Positions 33,301-45,929 of a DNA stretch of 64,000 bases are shown in pieces (the first letter of the stretch is position 1; each line of letters begins with the position of its first letter). This DNA is from Anthonomus grandis grandis. Its lineage: Eukaryota > Arthropoda > Insecta > Coleoptera > Curculionidae. The stretch spans positions 10,566,518 through 10,630,517 of the forward strand of contig NC_065563.1 of assembly GCF_022605725.1 (NCBI RefSeq), read 5' to 3'. The position numbers and the translations under genes were made by a program. A model generated the notes under the pieces. The model was not told the origin of the DNA. It did no database searches and was given only the letters and a program-made list of their open reading frames with translations.

Positions 33301-36300
33301 TCGATATCTCGGCTTCTACTGGTCCGATCTGGAAAATTTCAACGGTTTTGTCTTAGTTTCGTGTTTCTGAATCCAACGAGACTATCCGCAAGGTCGTAGC
33401 TATGATAGCAGCTGAGATATCGCATTTTTGGAGCCCATTTTTGGCCTCAAAAACGACGTCGAAAAATGACTTTTTCCGAATTTTCAAAGTGCTGTCATTC
33501 AGTTAGTTCTGCTCGAATCTCGTTATAACCCGGTATTTTCGTAATGTAGGTGGTCTAAAGAAGACGCTGGTATAGTTAGTTCGAATTCGAAAAAAAAAAA
33601 ATTTTGTGAAAAAAATCGATACGGGGGGGTATACCCGAAAAACGAAAAAACCCAAACTTTGGAGGTCGATATCTCGGCTTCTACTGGTCCCATCTGGAAA
33701 ATTTCAACGGTTTTGTCTTAGTTTCGTGTTTCTGAATGCAACGAGACCATCCGCAAGGTTGTAGCTCTGATAGCAGCTGAGATACCGCATTTTTGAAGCC
33801 CATTTTTGGCCTCAAAAACGACGTCGAAAAATGACTTTTTCCAAATTTTCAAAGTGCTGTCATTCAGTTAGTTCTACTCGAATCTCGTTATAACCCGGTA
33901 TTTTCGTAATGTAGGTGGTCTAAAGAAGACGCTGGTATAGTTAGTTCGAATTCGAAAAAAAAAAATTTTGGTGAAAAAAAACGATACGTGGGGGTATACC
34001 CGAAAAACGAAAAAACCCAAACTTTGGAGGTCGATATCTCGGCTTGTACTGGTCCGATCTGGAAAATTTCAACGGTTTTGTCTTAGTTTCGTGTTTCTGA
34101 ATCCAACGAGACTATCCGCAAGGTCGTAGCTATGATAGCAGCTGAGATATCGCATTTTTGGAGCCCATTTTTGGCCTCAAAAACGACGTCGAAAAATGAC
34201 TTTTTCCGAATTTTCAAAGTGCTGTCATTCAGTTAGTTCTGCTGGAATCTCGTTATAACCCAGTATTTTCATAACGTAGGTGGTCTAAAGAAGACGCTGG
34301 TATAGTTAGTTCGAATTCGAAAAAAAAAAAATTTTTGTGAAAAAAATCGATACGGGGGGGTATACCCGAAAAATGAAAAAACCCAAACTTTGGAGGTCGA
34401 TATCTCGGCTTCTACTGGTCCGATCTGGTAAATTTCATCGGTTTTGTCTTAGTTTCGTGTTTCTGAATCCAACGAGACCATCCGCAAGTTCGTAGCTCTG
34501 ATAGCAGCTGAGATACCGCATTTTTGAAGCCCATTTTTGGCCTCAAAAACGACGTCGAAAAATGACTTTTTCCAAATTTTCAAAGCGCTGTCATTCAGTT
34601 AGTTCTGCTCGAATCTCGTTATAACCTGGTATTTTCGTAATGTAGGTGGTCTAAAGAAGACGCTGGTATAGTTAGTTCGAATTCGAAAAGAAAAATTTTT
34701 GGTCAAAAAAATCGATACAGGGGGGTATACCCGAAAAGCGAAAAAACCCACACTTTGGAGGTCGATATCTCGCCTTCTACTGGTCCGATCTGGAAAATTT
34801 CAACGGTTTTGTTTTAGTTTCGTGTTTCTGAATCCAACGAGACCATCCGCAAGGTCGTAGCTCTGATAGCCGCTGAGATATCGCATTTTTGGAGCCCATT
34901 TTTGGCCTCAAAAACGACGTCGAAAAATGACTTTTTCCGAATTTTCAAGATGCTGTCATTCAGTTAGTTCTGCTCGAATCTCGTTACAACCCGGTATTTT
35001 CGTAATGTAGGTGGTCTAAAGAAGACGCTGGTATAGTTAGTTCGAATTCAAAAAAAAAATTTTTGGTGAAAAAATCGATACGGGGGGTATACCCGAAAAA
35101 CGAAAAAAGCCAATTTTTGGAGGTCGATATCTCGGCTTCTACTAGTCCGATCTGGAAAATTTCAACGGTTTTGTTTTAGTTTCATGATTCTGAATCCAAC
35201 GAGACCATCCGCAAGGTCGTAGCTCTGATAGCAGCTGAGATACCGCATTTTTGAAGCCCATTTTTGGCCTCAAAAACGACGTCGAAAAATGACTTCTTCC
35301 AAATTTTCAAAGCGCTGTCATTCAGTTAGTTCTGCTCGAATCTCGTTATAACCTGGTATTTTCGTAATGTAGGTGGTCTAAAGAAGACGCTGGTATAGTT
35401 AGTTCGAATTCGAAAAGAAAAATTTTTGGTCAAAAAAATCGATACAGGGGGGTATACCCGAAAAGCGAAAAAACCCACACTTTGGAGGTCGATATCTCGC
35501 CTTCTACTGGTCCGATCTGGAAAATTTCAACGGTTTTGTTTTAGTTTCGTGTTTCTGAATCCAACGAGACCATCCGCAAGGTCGTAGCTCTGATAGCCGC
35601 TGAGATATCGCATTTTTGGAGCCCATTTTTGGCCTCAAAAACGACGTCGAAAAATGACTTTTTCCGAATTTTCAAGATGCTGTCATTCAGTTAGTTCTGC
35701 TCGAATCTCGTTACAACCCGGTATTTTCGTAATGTAGGTGGTCTAAAGAAGACGCTGGTATAGTTAGTTCGAATTCAAAAAAAAAATTTTTGGTGAAAAA
35801 AATCGATACGGGGGGTATACCCGAAAAACGAAAAAAGCCAATTTTTGGAGGTCGATATCTCGGCTTCTACTAGTCCGATCTGGAAAATTTCAACGGTTTT
35901 GTTTTAGTTTCATGATTCTGAATCCAACGAGACCATCCGCAAGGTCGTAGCTCTGATAGCAGCTGAGATACCGCATTTTTGAAGCCCATTTTTGGCCTCA
36001 AAAACGACGTCGAAAAATGACTTTTTCCGAATTTTCAAGATGCTGTCATTCAGTTAGTTCTGCTCGAATCTCGTTACAACCCGGTATTTTCGTAATGTAG
36101 GTGGTCTAAAGAAGACGCTGGTATAGTTAGTTCGAATTCGAAAAAAAAATTTTTAGTGAAAAAAATCGATACGGGGGGGTATACCCGAAAAACGAAAAAA
36201 CCCAAACTTTGGAGGTCGATATCTCGGCTTCTACTGGTCCGATCTGGAAAATTTCAACGGTTTTGTCTTAGTTTCGTGTTTCTGAATCCAACGAGACCAT

Positions 36301-36575
36301 CCGCAAGGTCGTAGCTCTGATAGCAGCTAAGATATCGCATTTTTGGAGCCCATTTTTGGCCTCAAAAACGACGTCGAAAAATGACTTTTTCCAAATTTTC
36401 AAAGTGCTGTCATTCAGTTAGTTCTGCTCGAATCTCGTTATAACCCGGTATTTTCGTAATGTAGGTGGTCTAAAGAAGACGCTGGTATATTTAGTTCGAA
36501 TTCGAAAAAAAAAAATTTTGTGAAAAAAATCGATACCCGAAAAACGAAAAAACCCAAACTTTGGAGGTCGATATC
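27361..36575. repeat. 365-bp satellite array, about 25 full copies plus a partial
   Basis: Head-to-tail units starting AGAAGACGCTGGTATAG at 27361, 27726, 28091, 28455, 28820 and so on to 36476, spaced 359-367 bp. Each unit has the palindromes TTCGAATTCGAA and GGGTATACCC, and an imperfect dyad CGATATCTCGGCT...AGCTGAGATATCG about 120 bp apart. Copies are about 95-99% alike in the middle and more diverged from 33.6 kb rightwards. Some neighbours alternate as dimers (28455-29185 repeated at 29186-29914; 34656-35384 repeated at 35385-36111). The last copy stops at GGTCGATATC. No coding capacity. Confidence 0.98.
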
Positions 36576-37095
36576 AGTCGTAATCAGCTTTAAAATTTTT
36601 TTTTCAGCCACTTCCGGACACGAAAATGGGGCCGACAGAGACCTTAACGACAGCCATTAGAAAATATTTTGTGTCAAACCTTGTCCAAATAAGTGTCCAT
36701 TAGGGGACAAATGACTGATTCCAAATGGGCGACCAAGAATTTGTCGTTCGACTGTCCATTGGACATCATTTGGATCAGTTTTGGATGTCCGTAGGACAGA
36801 CAGTATATCCAAAAGGAGACAGTCATTGCATATCCAAGAAGCGATCAAAGATCGCCGCCGGAAATGACATACAAAAGGTATCCGTTTATATATGATCGTA
36901 TTTTTGTACCTACTATGGTCATTCAGACAGTTGTAATAATCTCCCAAAAAAACAATATATAACTCAACAAATTTAATATAATCTATGACACCTGTGTCGA
37001 ATATTACTAATGACATTATATATTTGACAAGTGAACTGAATTTTGACTCTGTATCAGTAACTGACGATCCTGGATAACTGTCGGCAGTTACGTCA
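36576..37095. repeat. Remnants of the 24-26 kb array family to the right of the satellite
   Basis: Contains GCGATCAAAGATCGCCGCCGG (36841-36861), GACACCTGTGTCGAATATTACTAATGAC-like and TATATTTGACAAGTG words that also occur at 24.56-24.62 and 25.73-25.80 kb. Between them lies a dyad-rich patch (TGTCCATTGGACA, GGATGTCCGTAGGACA, 36735-36800). Diverged, but on both sides of the satellite. Confidence 0.55.
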
Positions 37096-39479
37096 CTATC
37101 CTACTTGACATTGTACCGGGAACGCCCCAGAACATCTAAAGAGACGCTATTTCCAGAAAGTGCATAATAATGTGTGTCAGTATCTATAAAGGCACGTGAA
37201 AAGAATGCACTCGTGGCACGTACGGTGCCGTGCCATTGTTTACGTGTCTAGGAGTTAAAGGACCGCACTCCGTTCCACTAATGACGTATTAAGGCTCCTA
37301 CATACGTGTTTTCTCTTGTTTTTCATGCTATTTTTGTCGGTCTTAATTACGTTCCTGCGAGGAAGTTTAATGACGTTCGAGCATGCTGTTATGCGTAGGT
37401 ACATTCAGTTTTACGTGGGCTTAACGAAGATGTTAAATCAGACCGACGCGACGTTTCGTCAATCGATGATATTTTTCCATCGGGCGCATTTTCAGCCCCG
37501 TTCCAGCCGATAGACAACATAATGGGGAAATATCCGCAATCCATTCATATTCGGGCGTGCGGCTGTCACACACCGAACAAGCTCGTCCATCGAAGAATCA
37601 CAATCAGGCATCATAATCATAAATAATCGCCGGGGGTATCAATAACCCTGTGTTACTGATTAGATTTAAAATCTGACTCACATGTCGGCCGATCGTTCAC
37701 TTGTCATGACAGCCCGAAGGGGGATGGGGGTAGTCGGCCGCGTAAAAGGGGTTGATGGATTTACGTTATAATTAAATATGTTTTTATACGAACTGGTTAT
37801 ATCACCGCTGTGATAAGCACGATGTCATAATTATAACAAAAGAGAGCTGCCATGAGATATCAATAATTATTCTCATATACTTAAAAAATATTTACGATTT
37901 TTTATAAAATCGAGGATCATGAATTTAAAATCAGGCCAAAAGATTGGTAAAAATTATAAGGTGTGAGGGAGAGAGGAACATGATTACTGTTATTATTCTT
38001 ATCACTTTTCTCCCTACTCTACATTTTTTCTTCATCACTTTTTCCATGTGTTAACACATGATTATTCCTAATTAATTAAAATAAAACTGTTTTACTGGAT
38101 GTCAACCGAATGAATCCGCTAAGATCTAATAGAACCCCTTAATAGAAACACCCTAATTATTCGAACACATGCTCCATACACTTTTAGACTCTTCTTTGTC
38201 CCGACAAATGCCAAAGTAATCAACGTCACTCCGCACTATGTGAATATAAAAATAGAGTGGAGCCCCCGTAAATGGTCCCAAATTAATAAACCCTAACCTA
38301 ATCCACACAACCGAAACGAGGCGATCTATTAACACGATGAAAAATCGCGTTACGTGTTTTTTTTTTGTTGTCGTCTCTATTTCTGGGTTAGAATGTGGGA
38401 AAAGAAAACGTGTATCTATTACGTCCCGAGACTGACGTGGGGGTTGTTTCTTCTGTTTTTGATTAATTCGCTTTAATGGGGAAGCAGGTAAAATGAGTTT
38501 TTGATGTGGCAATTTAGTCAAAAAAAAAACAATAATACGTCAAATTTTCTGTTTTGAGTCTTTCACCGCTGGTGCAAACGCCCTTTTCGGACCTCTCAAG
38601 GGTAGCGAAAAACTCACCCTCCGTGCACACGCGGCCACCCAATTACCATCCATTGAAAAACGCCGTCCCATGACGGTTTTAATGAAAAGCACCATTGAAG
38701 TGAAGAATAAAAATTCGTTTTTCGTCACTAGGGTCGTAAAAAATAACGAGCCGTAGGTCCGGGATTTTTCTTCGATTAATTGACTTTCATCCACACTCCT
38801 CCAGATTGGGCGTGGCTTTTAAGTCATAATAACATCTAAAAGTCCCATATGACATTTAAAAATATCATTTTTGTGATTTTTTTTTAATGAAAAATCACTG
38901 CGAAGATTTTTTGCTTGGTCAAACATCCCGATGATGCTTCGTTATTTTCTCGCGAATTAAGACTCATTTCCTTCATTATAACTGAAATAAGTACAAAGTG
39001 TAGTAAACACTTAATTCGACAATAAAGAGACCCTCTTAAGTGCCGAATTGTAATATAAAAGCCGTATAAAACGATAAAAACATCGTATTTGTGTGCCAAG
39101 AATGCTTTTATGCGCATTTTTCCCGCTCTAGAGCGAATATAAAATGCATTAATTCAGTTGTTGTGTTTTTTGTTTTTTAATTTTCTGTGATCTTTTGCCG
39201 ATCTAACGGGTAAGAAGGCTGCATCCATCCTTCGCTATTTTTAGTGGACTTCGGGTCTAGACGGATACAATAAGAGCAAATATATTTCATAGAGCATCTA
39301 GGGAACTTGCACAGCACATAAAGAATAATTCGCAGGCGCATCGACTTCATTCTCAAATATCTGATATTTATGCTTCATAAGTGACTGGGAAGACAAAAAT
39401 TACTTTTCTCCCATTTTTTAATACAGAAATCCTTAAAATTAGCTTTTCTACCTTAAAACCCAGGAATCATTGACGATAA
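37096..39479. other. Gene-free stretch
   Basis: No supported gene. The base composition is more balanced than elsewhere (37.1-37.75 and 38.54-38.8 kb), with open frames of 60-120 codons on both strands and no recognisable motif. It looks like single-copy intergenic or intronic DNA. Confidence 0.45.
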
Positions 39480-39575
39480 ATCAATCAAATCAAATTAAAT
39501 ATGCTTTATTTTCATATAACATAAATTTGTTGTTGACAGTAAAAGAAACAAATATGATATACATCAAAATAAATT
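39480..39575 (-). repeat. Probable LINE 3' end fragment
   Basis: On the minus strand AAATAAAGCATATTTAATTTGATTTGATTG looks like a poly(A) signal followed by an AATTTGATTTG-type simple tail, as at 5'-truncated LINE ends. No coding part is seen, so this is a weak call. Confidence 0.3.
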
Positions 39576-39604
39576 GATCAATAAAATTAAAATATCAGAA
39601 TTTA

Positions 39605-40740
39605 TAAAAGATTTAAATGAAAATTTCCTTTGAGTATTGGATTCCCGTTCAAAAATAGAATAAATCATAAAGAATACCATTAAGTCATAAATCGAAAACT
39701 AAGGGAGTTATAGAGGATTTTTAAAAAATTGGAAAAAAATTTGAAAAAAAATTTTTTTGGAAAAATATATTTTTTTTTTTGGAAATGGATAAATTTCTTA
39801 AAAACCTTTAAAAAAGTCTTATAAAACTTTTTTGAAAAATGTACCAGAAGAAAGTTATACCCAAAAAAGGCTTTCTTAAAAAATCTAAAGGGAATCCCAT
39901 GGGAGAATGCTTGTAATTTTGGATTTTATTTTTTATCTGAAAAACTATTGGTTGGAGAGAAAAATTGTTATGACAAAAGTTGTTAAAAATATCAATGCGC
40001 ATGAGATGCAATAGAAAAATAATTTTTAGCTCCCACAGTTTTCCAGAAAATTGGAAAAAACTCCTTAACAGCTTTTCCTAATTTTCTTAAAAACTATTGA
40101 AAATTTTGACAATTTTCTTTGAGTATTGGATTCCCGTTCAAAAATAGAACAAATCATATAGAATACTATTAAGTCATAAATCGAAAAATTAGAAAGTTAT
40201 GGAGGATTTTTGAAAAATTAAAAAATTTTGACCAAAAAATTAGAAAAAATTTTTTTTTGAAAAAATATGTTTTTTTTTCTGGAAATGGATAAATTGCTTT
40301 AAAACCTTCAAAAGAGTCTTATAAAACTTTTTTAAAAAATGTACCAGAAAAAAGTTATACCCAAAAAAGTGTTTCTTAAAAAATCCAAAGGGAATCCCAT
40401 GGGAAAATGCTTGTAATTTTGGATTTTATTTTTTATCTAAAAAAGTATTGGTTGGAGAAAAAAATTGTTATGACAAAAGTTGTTTAAAATATCAATGCGC
40501 ATCAGATGTAATCGAAAAATAATTTTTAGCTCCCACAGTTTTCCAGAAAATTGGAAAAAACTCCTTAACGGTTTTTCCTAATTTTCTCAAAAACTAATGA
40601 AAATATTGAAAATTTTCTTTAAGTATTAGATTCTCGTTCAAAAATAGAATAAATCATAAAAAATACCATTCAATATACCAAGTCCTAAATCGAAAAATAA
40701 GGGAGTTATAGAGGATTTTTAAAAAATTAAAAATTTTTTC
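39605..40740. repeat. 490-bp tandem repeat, 2.2 copies
   Basis: TGAGTATTGGATTCCCG at 39631 recurs at 40120 and, diverged, at 40620. Shared inner words include AAAGTTATACCCAAAAAAG, GGGAATCCCATGGGA, GGTTGGAGA and GCTCCCACAGTTTTCCAG. It is strongly A-rich on the plus strand and has no coding capacity. Confidence 0.9.
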
Positions 40741-42354
40741 CTGACATTTTAACACCCGAAAGGTAAGGCGTTTAGGACATGTTATTTAATTTTTTTTTTA
40801 ATAATTAGGAGCACATGCATATATTCGGTTATCTAGGTGCATAATTTAAAAATTTCGTATGTCTATGTTATGCATTATATTTATCTATGTCAATATATGA
40901 AATAAGTAAATAAATAAATTTTTCAAACCTTCCTGAGAGCCAGAAATCATTGAGTCCAATTACATAAGAAAAATGCCATGTCAAAATGATTCCAGGTCAT
41001 TCTGTCTGGATAGTGAAAGGCGGTACAAAAAATGGGAACTTTCCTACATAAAACCCACTGCATAATGCAACTCCAAACCTACCCACTTAATTCCCAAATG
41101 ATTTATTATAGCCGATGTGTATGTATCCAACACGTGTATTTGACCCATTACCAGTCTTATCTTCATGATGCAGATAAGGGTAGAAATAGCAACTAAAAGG
41201 GCGGTTTTCCCAGAAAAAATCTCGCTGGCGTAAAGTTTCGGTTCGATAAATTCATTAATTCGAGAAAAGTCGATAAATCCTTATAGGAGCGATAAATCAA
41301 GGGGATCAATGGCTTATTATCGCGGCCCACTGGCCCAGTGACACCCTGTGTGGTGTTTTAATAATGTGCGAAGGGAAGAATGTGAGGGCGATCGAAAATA
41401 TTCTAGAAAATAAATGCAGAAAATAAAGGGAACATTCACAATTTCAGACCTGAACATCTAGAAACTCTTTTATTTTAAATCCACGTCACGGAAATTTTTC
41501 ATAAATTTTTAGACGTCCATTGTTTCGAAAGTGTTGAACAACAACAACAGAAAATAAGTAGAAATCCGTGTTAAAATTCCGACCGAAAATATGGTGAAAA
41601 ATGTTTGAAATTCTTCGCCTAATGGATTTGTCAGTTATAAGGAGGGAAATTTGGCCGCTTTGTCTTTTAAAATCGTCGTTTTCCTAAGTAACTGTTAATG
41701 TCACACGGGTAAAGGGGCGAGGGGGGAGAGCCTGCCGTGTCTTTCTTGAAGTTTATAGGGAGTTTTGGGTGTCACTTTAAAAGGTTTACGCGCCTGTTAA
41801 TTATTGAAATCTTAAGTTTAACATACAGTGGGAGAAAATCTTGTGTAGGATATAAAAGGCAATTTTTCATGTTTCATTTGGCTATTATGGGAGAGTTGTG
41901 TTATTTTTGATTTTTGTGATAGATGTATTGTTTTTGATGCAAAATTAAAAGTATTTTACTTATTTTTGCCAAAAGTGAACAAAAACAGAGTGTTTTGGTT
42001 AAAAAAATTAAAAGTTGGTCAAATTGAATTAGAAGAAAATCTGTGTGTTAAGTGTGTGGATACAATAAAAAAAGTGTAATGGAAAAACTATGAATTTTTT
42101 ATAGAAAAATTATTATTTGCCCATAAGCTGTATCTGGGCTATTTCTTTTTTTAATTTATCAAAACCATTTTTTTATTGAACAATTAAATGACTTAAACAC
42201 TAATAATAATAATAATATAGTATAATAATAAAAATAGTGTTTATTCAATGTTGCTATTTTTTTTAGCAAAGTGAATAAACAAAATCCATAAAAGGTTAAA
42301 TCAAAAAAGTTAAAATCAACAATTCCAAATTATGAACCTGTATTTTCTATATAT
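40741..42354. other. Gene-free stretch
   Basis: No gene. AT-rich with a few GC-richer patches (41.1-41.75 kb). A TAATAATAATAATA run lies at 42200-42230. No element ends recognised apart from the boundary of the next element. Confidence 0.45.
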
Positions 42355-42449
42355 AGTTCAGTTCAGAGATCTATTAGAATCTTTGATGTGCCGCGAATAG
42401 TCCGTGTGCCGGTGTTGCTTGTATTGTCACATGACATGCATGTTTAAAT
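42355..42449 (+). repeat. Left TIR of the 3.7-kb element
   Basis: Begins AGTTCAGTTCAGAG and runs to GCATGTTTAAAT. It differs from the right TIR by scattered substitutions and by about ten extra bases on the right after GATGTG. Confidence 0.75.
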
Positions 42450-43689
42450 CGCAAAATTTTATGTAAATGGAGTCATAAAGTAATATTCTAAGCGATATTT
42501 AATCATTCCATTAAATAAATAAATGTTTTAAGCATTTTTTTCAGAATTTATACATTTGATTCGTAAAATTTGACTAAATGCGCCCACGTACTATTTGTTA
42601 GATGCCTGACCTCAGTCGCAGCCAGTCAAGCGTGATAAGTTGCACAGGTCCGGTCTTAAAATGTATTTGTATTTAAAACTTTATTATTCGGGATTTTTGG
42701 GTTTAGTTTTATTAAGTTAGAAATTGAAGATAGTTGATAGCAAGATAATATTTAATTTAACTATAAGATTTAAGTACGTAAAATAAGTTTAACCAAACAT
42801 TTTAATTTAATAAGTGTAGTTTTTAGCGCCATCAGTGGGGTGTTTATAACAAGTGCTGAGAGAATAGGTGGTACGAATTACTTAGGCCCATTTGTTCTGT
42901 GTATTAAGGCATTAAATATTTACTGTTTGACACAAAAGGGTAAAATGTTTTGGTTTGTCTTCAAATTTTATATATTGTATTTCCTTTTTTTGGGTATTGA
43001 GATTTATTTTTACTTGGTGGTGATTATTAATGGGGATTTTGGCTGCCATATTCAATGTCCTTTATTATTGTTTTTTTTTAAATTAATACATATTATTATA
43101 ATAATATACTCGTGAAAACCCCCATCTCTATATTTCGTGCCAATCTCTTTTGATAAAAAGTAATTATGTAGTCAGAAAAGTGGAAGTATATTTTTTAAAA
43201 TCAACTGTTACATTAAAAATCATCTAGCGGTCTATAACTTATGCGTTTAAAAGACACAAGTTTTACTTGTAAAAAACACACTTTACATCCTGAATGTAAT
43301 ATTTATTAATTTGTTTGCCTCATATTTAGTTATTGTGCATAATAGGAGAGATTAGGTGAAAATTAACAAAGATAAATGCTTATACTAAAAACTAACAATC
43401 TTATACAAGACACTACATTTTAAGTATACTGAATCCTAAAACTACAGTGAGGATACTAAATACTTTTATAAATTTAACCATTCTTTTGAATCTGGCCCAA
43501 AGAATTAATACAATTTTCTAAATTCTGTTTTTTTGCCTTTGTTCTTTAGCAGTTTCTTCCATTAAGGAAGGAAACAGTTTCTCTGTTGCTGCTATGGATT
43601 TCAACTTCATCTCGCACATCAGCATATGGATACTAAAGCATTACATTATAATTATATTCTTTATTGTGTCGCTTAAGGACAAACCGGGG

Positions 43690-45325
43690 CAGTAAGCTGA
43701 AAAAAACAAAACTTTAAACTTGTTTAATTAATAAAAATAGGGTTTTCTTACTATGACAAAAAAGGGACTTTTTTCCAGAGAATGAAGAAAGAAGCAGTCT
43801 TTATTGTGTCGCTGGGCATATATTGCAATGAGCCAAAAGATAAGATTGGAACAAAATTCGTGATAGGGACTTACTAATTTTTGATCAGTTGACAGTCGTT
43901 TTCTATAAACCCATTCAATTTTTTTACCCATAAACACTCGCCACACCATAATGTTATTTATGAAAAAACGTTTGAATATTAAAATGTATCAATATCTTTT
44001 TGACTTATAAGTTTATCTCTATCTAGCTCATAAAGGAATCAGATAAGTATACTTTTATCTCATATAAATGTTGACAAATTATTATGTTTTTACAGGCACT
44101 CCTGAAATAAAAATTCCAATTACTTGAATTTTATAAAATGGATTCTAGTAAATTCTTTAACAAAAACTAAAAAAGCCTTCAGAGTAGTCCATAACTCGTT
44201 CATTTCAAAATTAAATCAATAGAACCCTAAGATATTAGGGTACTAACCAGAAACAAATTATTTTGTCTTTTACAGCCACCCCTGGAATAAAAATGCAATT
44301 TTCTTGGCTCTTAATAAATGGATTCTAGTCATTTCTTCAAAAAAGAATAAAAAAACCTTTAAAGTAGTTCATAAATCAATAACGGGAAAATTTTGACTGT
44401 TAGAACTCAAGGTATAAGTAAGATGCCAATAAGAGACAAATTTTTTCCTTCTGGAATAAAATGTCCGTTTTCTTCCGACTTTTAGTTATTTTTATAGAAA
44501 AGACTAGGAAAGTCTTCAAAGTAGTCAATAAATCAATAATAACGAAATTTTTACTACTAGAATTCAAGATATTGGCGGGCCAATAAGAGACAAATTATTT
44601 TTTTTCTTACAGGCACTCCTGGAACAAAAAATCCAATTTTTTGACTTTTAGTAAATGAATTTCATGCGTTTCTTTAGAAAAGACTAAAAAAGCCTTCAGA
44701 GTAGTCCATAAATCAATAATTTCAAAATCTTGACTACTAGAACTCAAGAGATTATTGTGTCAATAAGGGACAAATTATTTTATTTTTTACAGGCACTCCT
44801 GGAATGAAAATTCAATTGTCTTGACATTTAATGAATAAATTTCAATCATTTCTTCAGAAATGATTGAAATTTGAATGGCCATAAATCAATAATTGAAAAA
44901 AATGTTGATTTTAAAAAATTTTAAATATTGGGGTGCCAATAAGGGACAAATGTTTTTTTTCGCACAGGCACTCCTGGGATGAAATTTCAATGTTCTGGGC
45001 TTTTAGCAAGTGGATTTTAGTCAGTTCTTTAAAAAAGACTAAAAAAATCTTCAGAATAATCCATAAATCAATAATTGCAAAATTTTGACATTTTCCTTCT
45101 TGAAAAAATTCCTGTAGTTATTATTAAGTAAGAAAAAAATGTGACTTTTGTTGTAAATTTCTTCGTCAAAAAAAATTCCTAGACAAACACGAAATTTGAT
45201 CCTCAACTGCGACAACAGAGGGAAGTAAGCTGTAAAAGACAAAATTTTAGACTTATGTTCTTAATAAAAACTTTGTTTTTCTTACTATAGCAAAAAAGGG
45301 TTTTTCCCAGAGAATGGTGGAAGAA
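43690..45325. repeat. 175-bp tandem array bracketed by about 105-bp direct repeats
   Basis: Six units (about 43990-45090) each contain GGGACAAATTATTTT, then TTTTACAGGCACTCCTGGAATAAAA, then AAAGACTAAAAAAGCCTTCA and CATAAATCAATAA. The CAGGCACTCCTG words lie near 44094, 44273, 44450, 44609, 44787 and 44962. The array is bracketed by two direct repeats, 43690-43800 and 45221-45320, sharing GTAAGCTG, TTTTCTTACTAT, CAAAAAAGGG and CCAGAGAATG. No coding capacity. Confidence 0.85.
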
Positions 45326-45929
45326 GTTATAATACTAAAACAAATCCACAAACACAAATAAAAAAAACACACCTTCTCACAGTAAAAACTGCAAAAAATT
45401 TAGACGAATACAGACCAAATTCTAAATTCACCACTTTCATAAAAGGGAAAAAAGGAAAACCAGCAAAACCCATCAAATAATAATGATCTCACCTGACCTC
45501 ACTCCCAACTATTAAAGGTGATAGACCCATCCTTAAAGATTTCTTTAAAAATACGTCAAAATTAATACAAAAACAGCCCATAAATTTATCTGGGTACGGC
45601 CCCGTAATTCTCAAAATCAGTGGGATAGAGAGAGATACACAATTACTTGCACAGCCTAAAGTAGGAATCGCCAGAACGCTGATGTTTTATCTTTGTTTAA
45701 TAGACTGGCTAAAAAGAAGTGACAAGTCTGTGAGTGCTGGGAGTGTTTAAAATATGTTGTAAGATGCTTGGATTTTAGTCCGCGGTCAAATTTTTTATAT
45801 TATTTTCTTGTCATATTATTTTCTTTCTAAAAATGGACATTTTCGAAAGAAAAATAAAAAATACTATAAAACATGGGGTTTTACATATATTTAAAATGAT
45901 TTCATAGATAAACAATAGAAAATTTTTCC

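Noticed and set aside
27251..33399. Short open frames inside the satellite
   Set aside because: They fall in the repeat unit, are not kept in all copies and have no domain.
27361..36575. CRISPR-like regularity
   Set aside because: Units are 365 bp and directly adjoining, with no unique spacers, in a eukaryotic context. It is a satellite.
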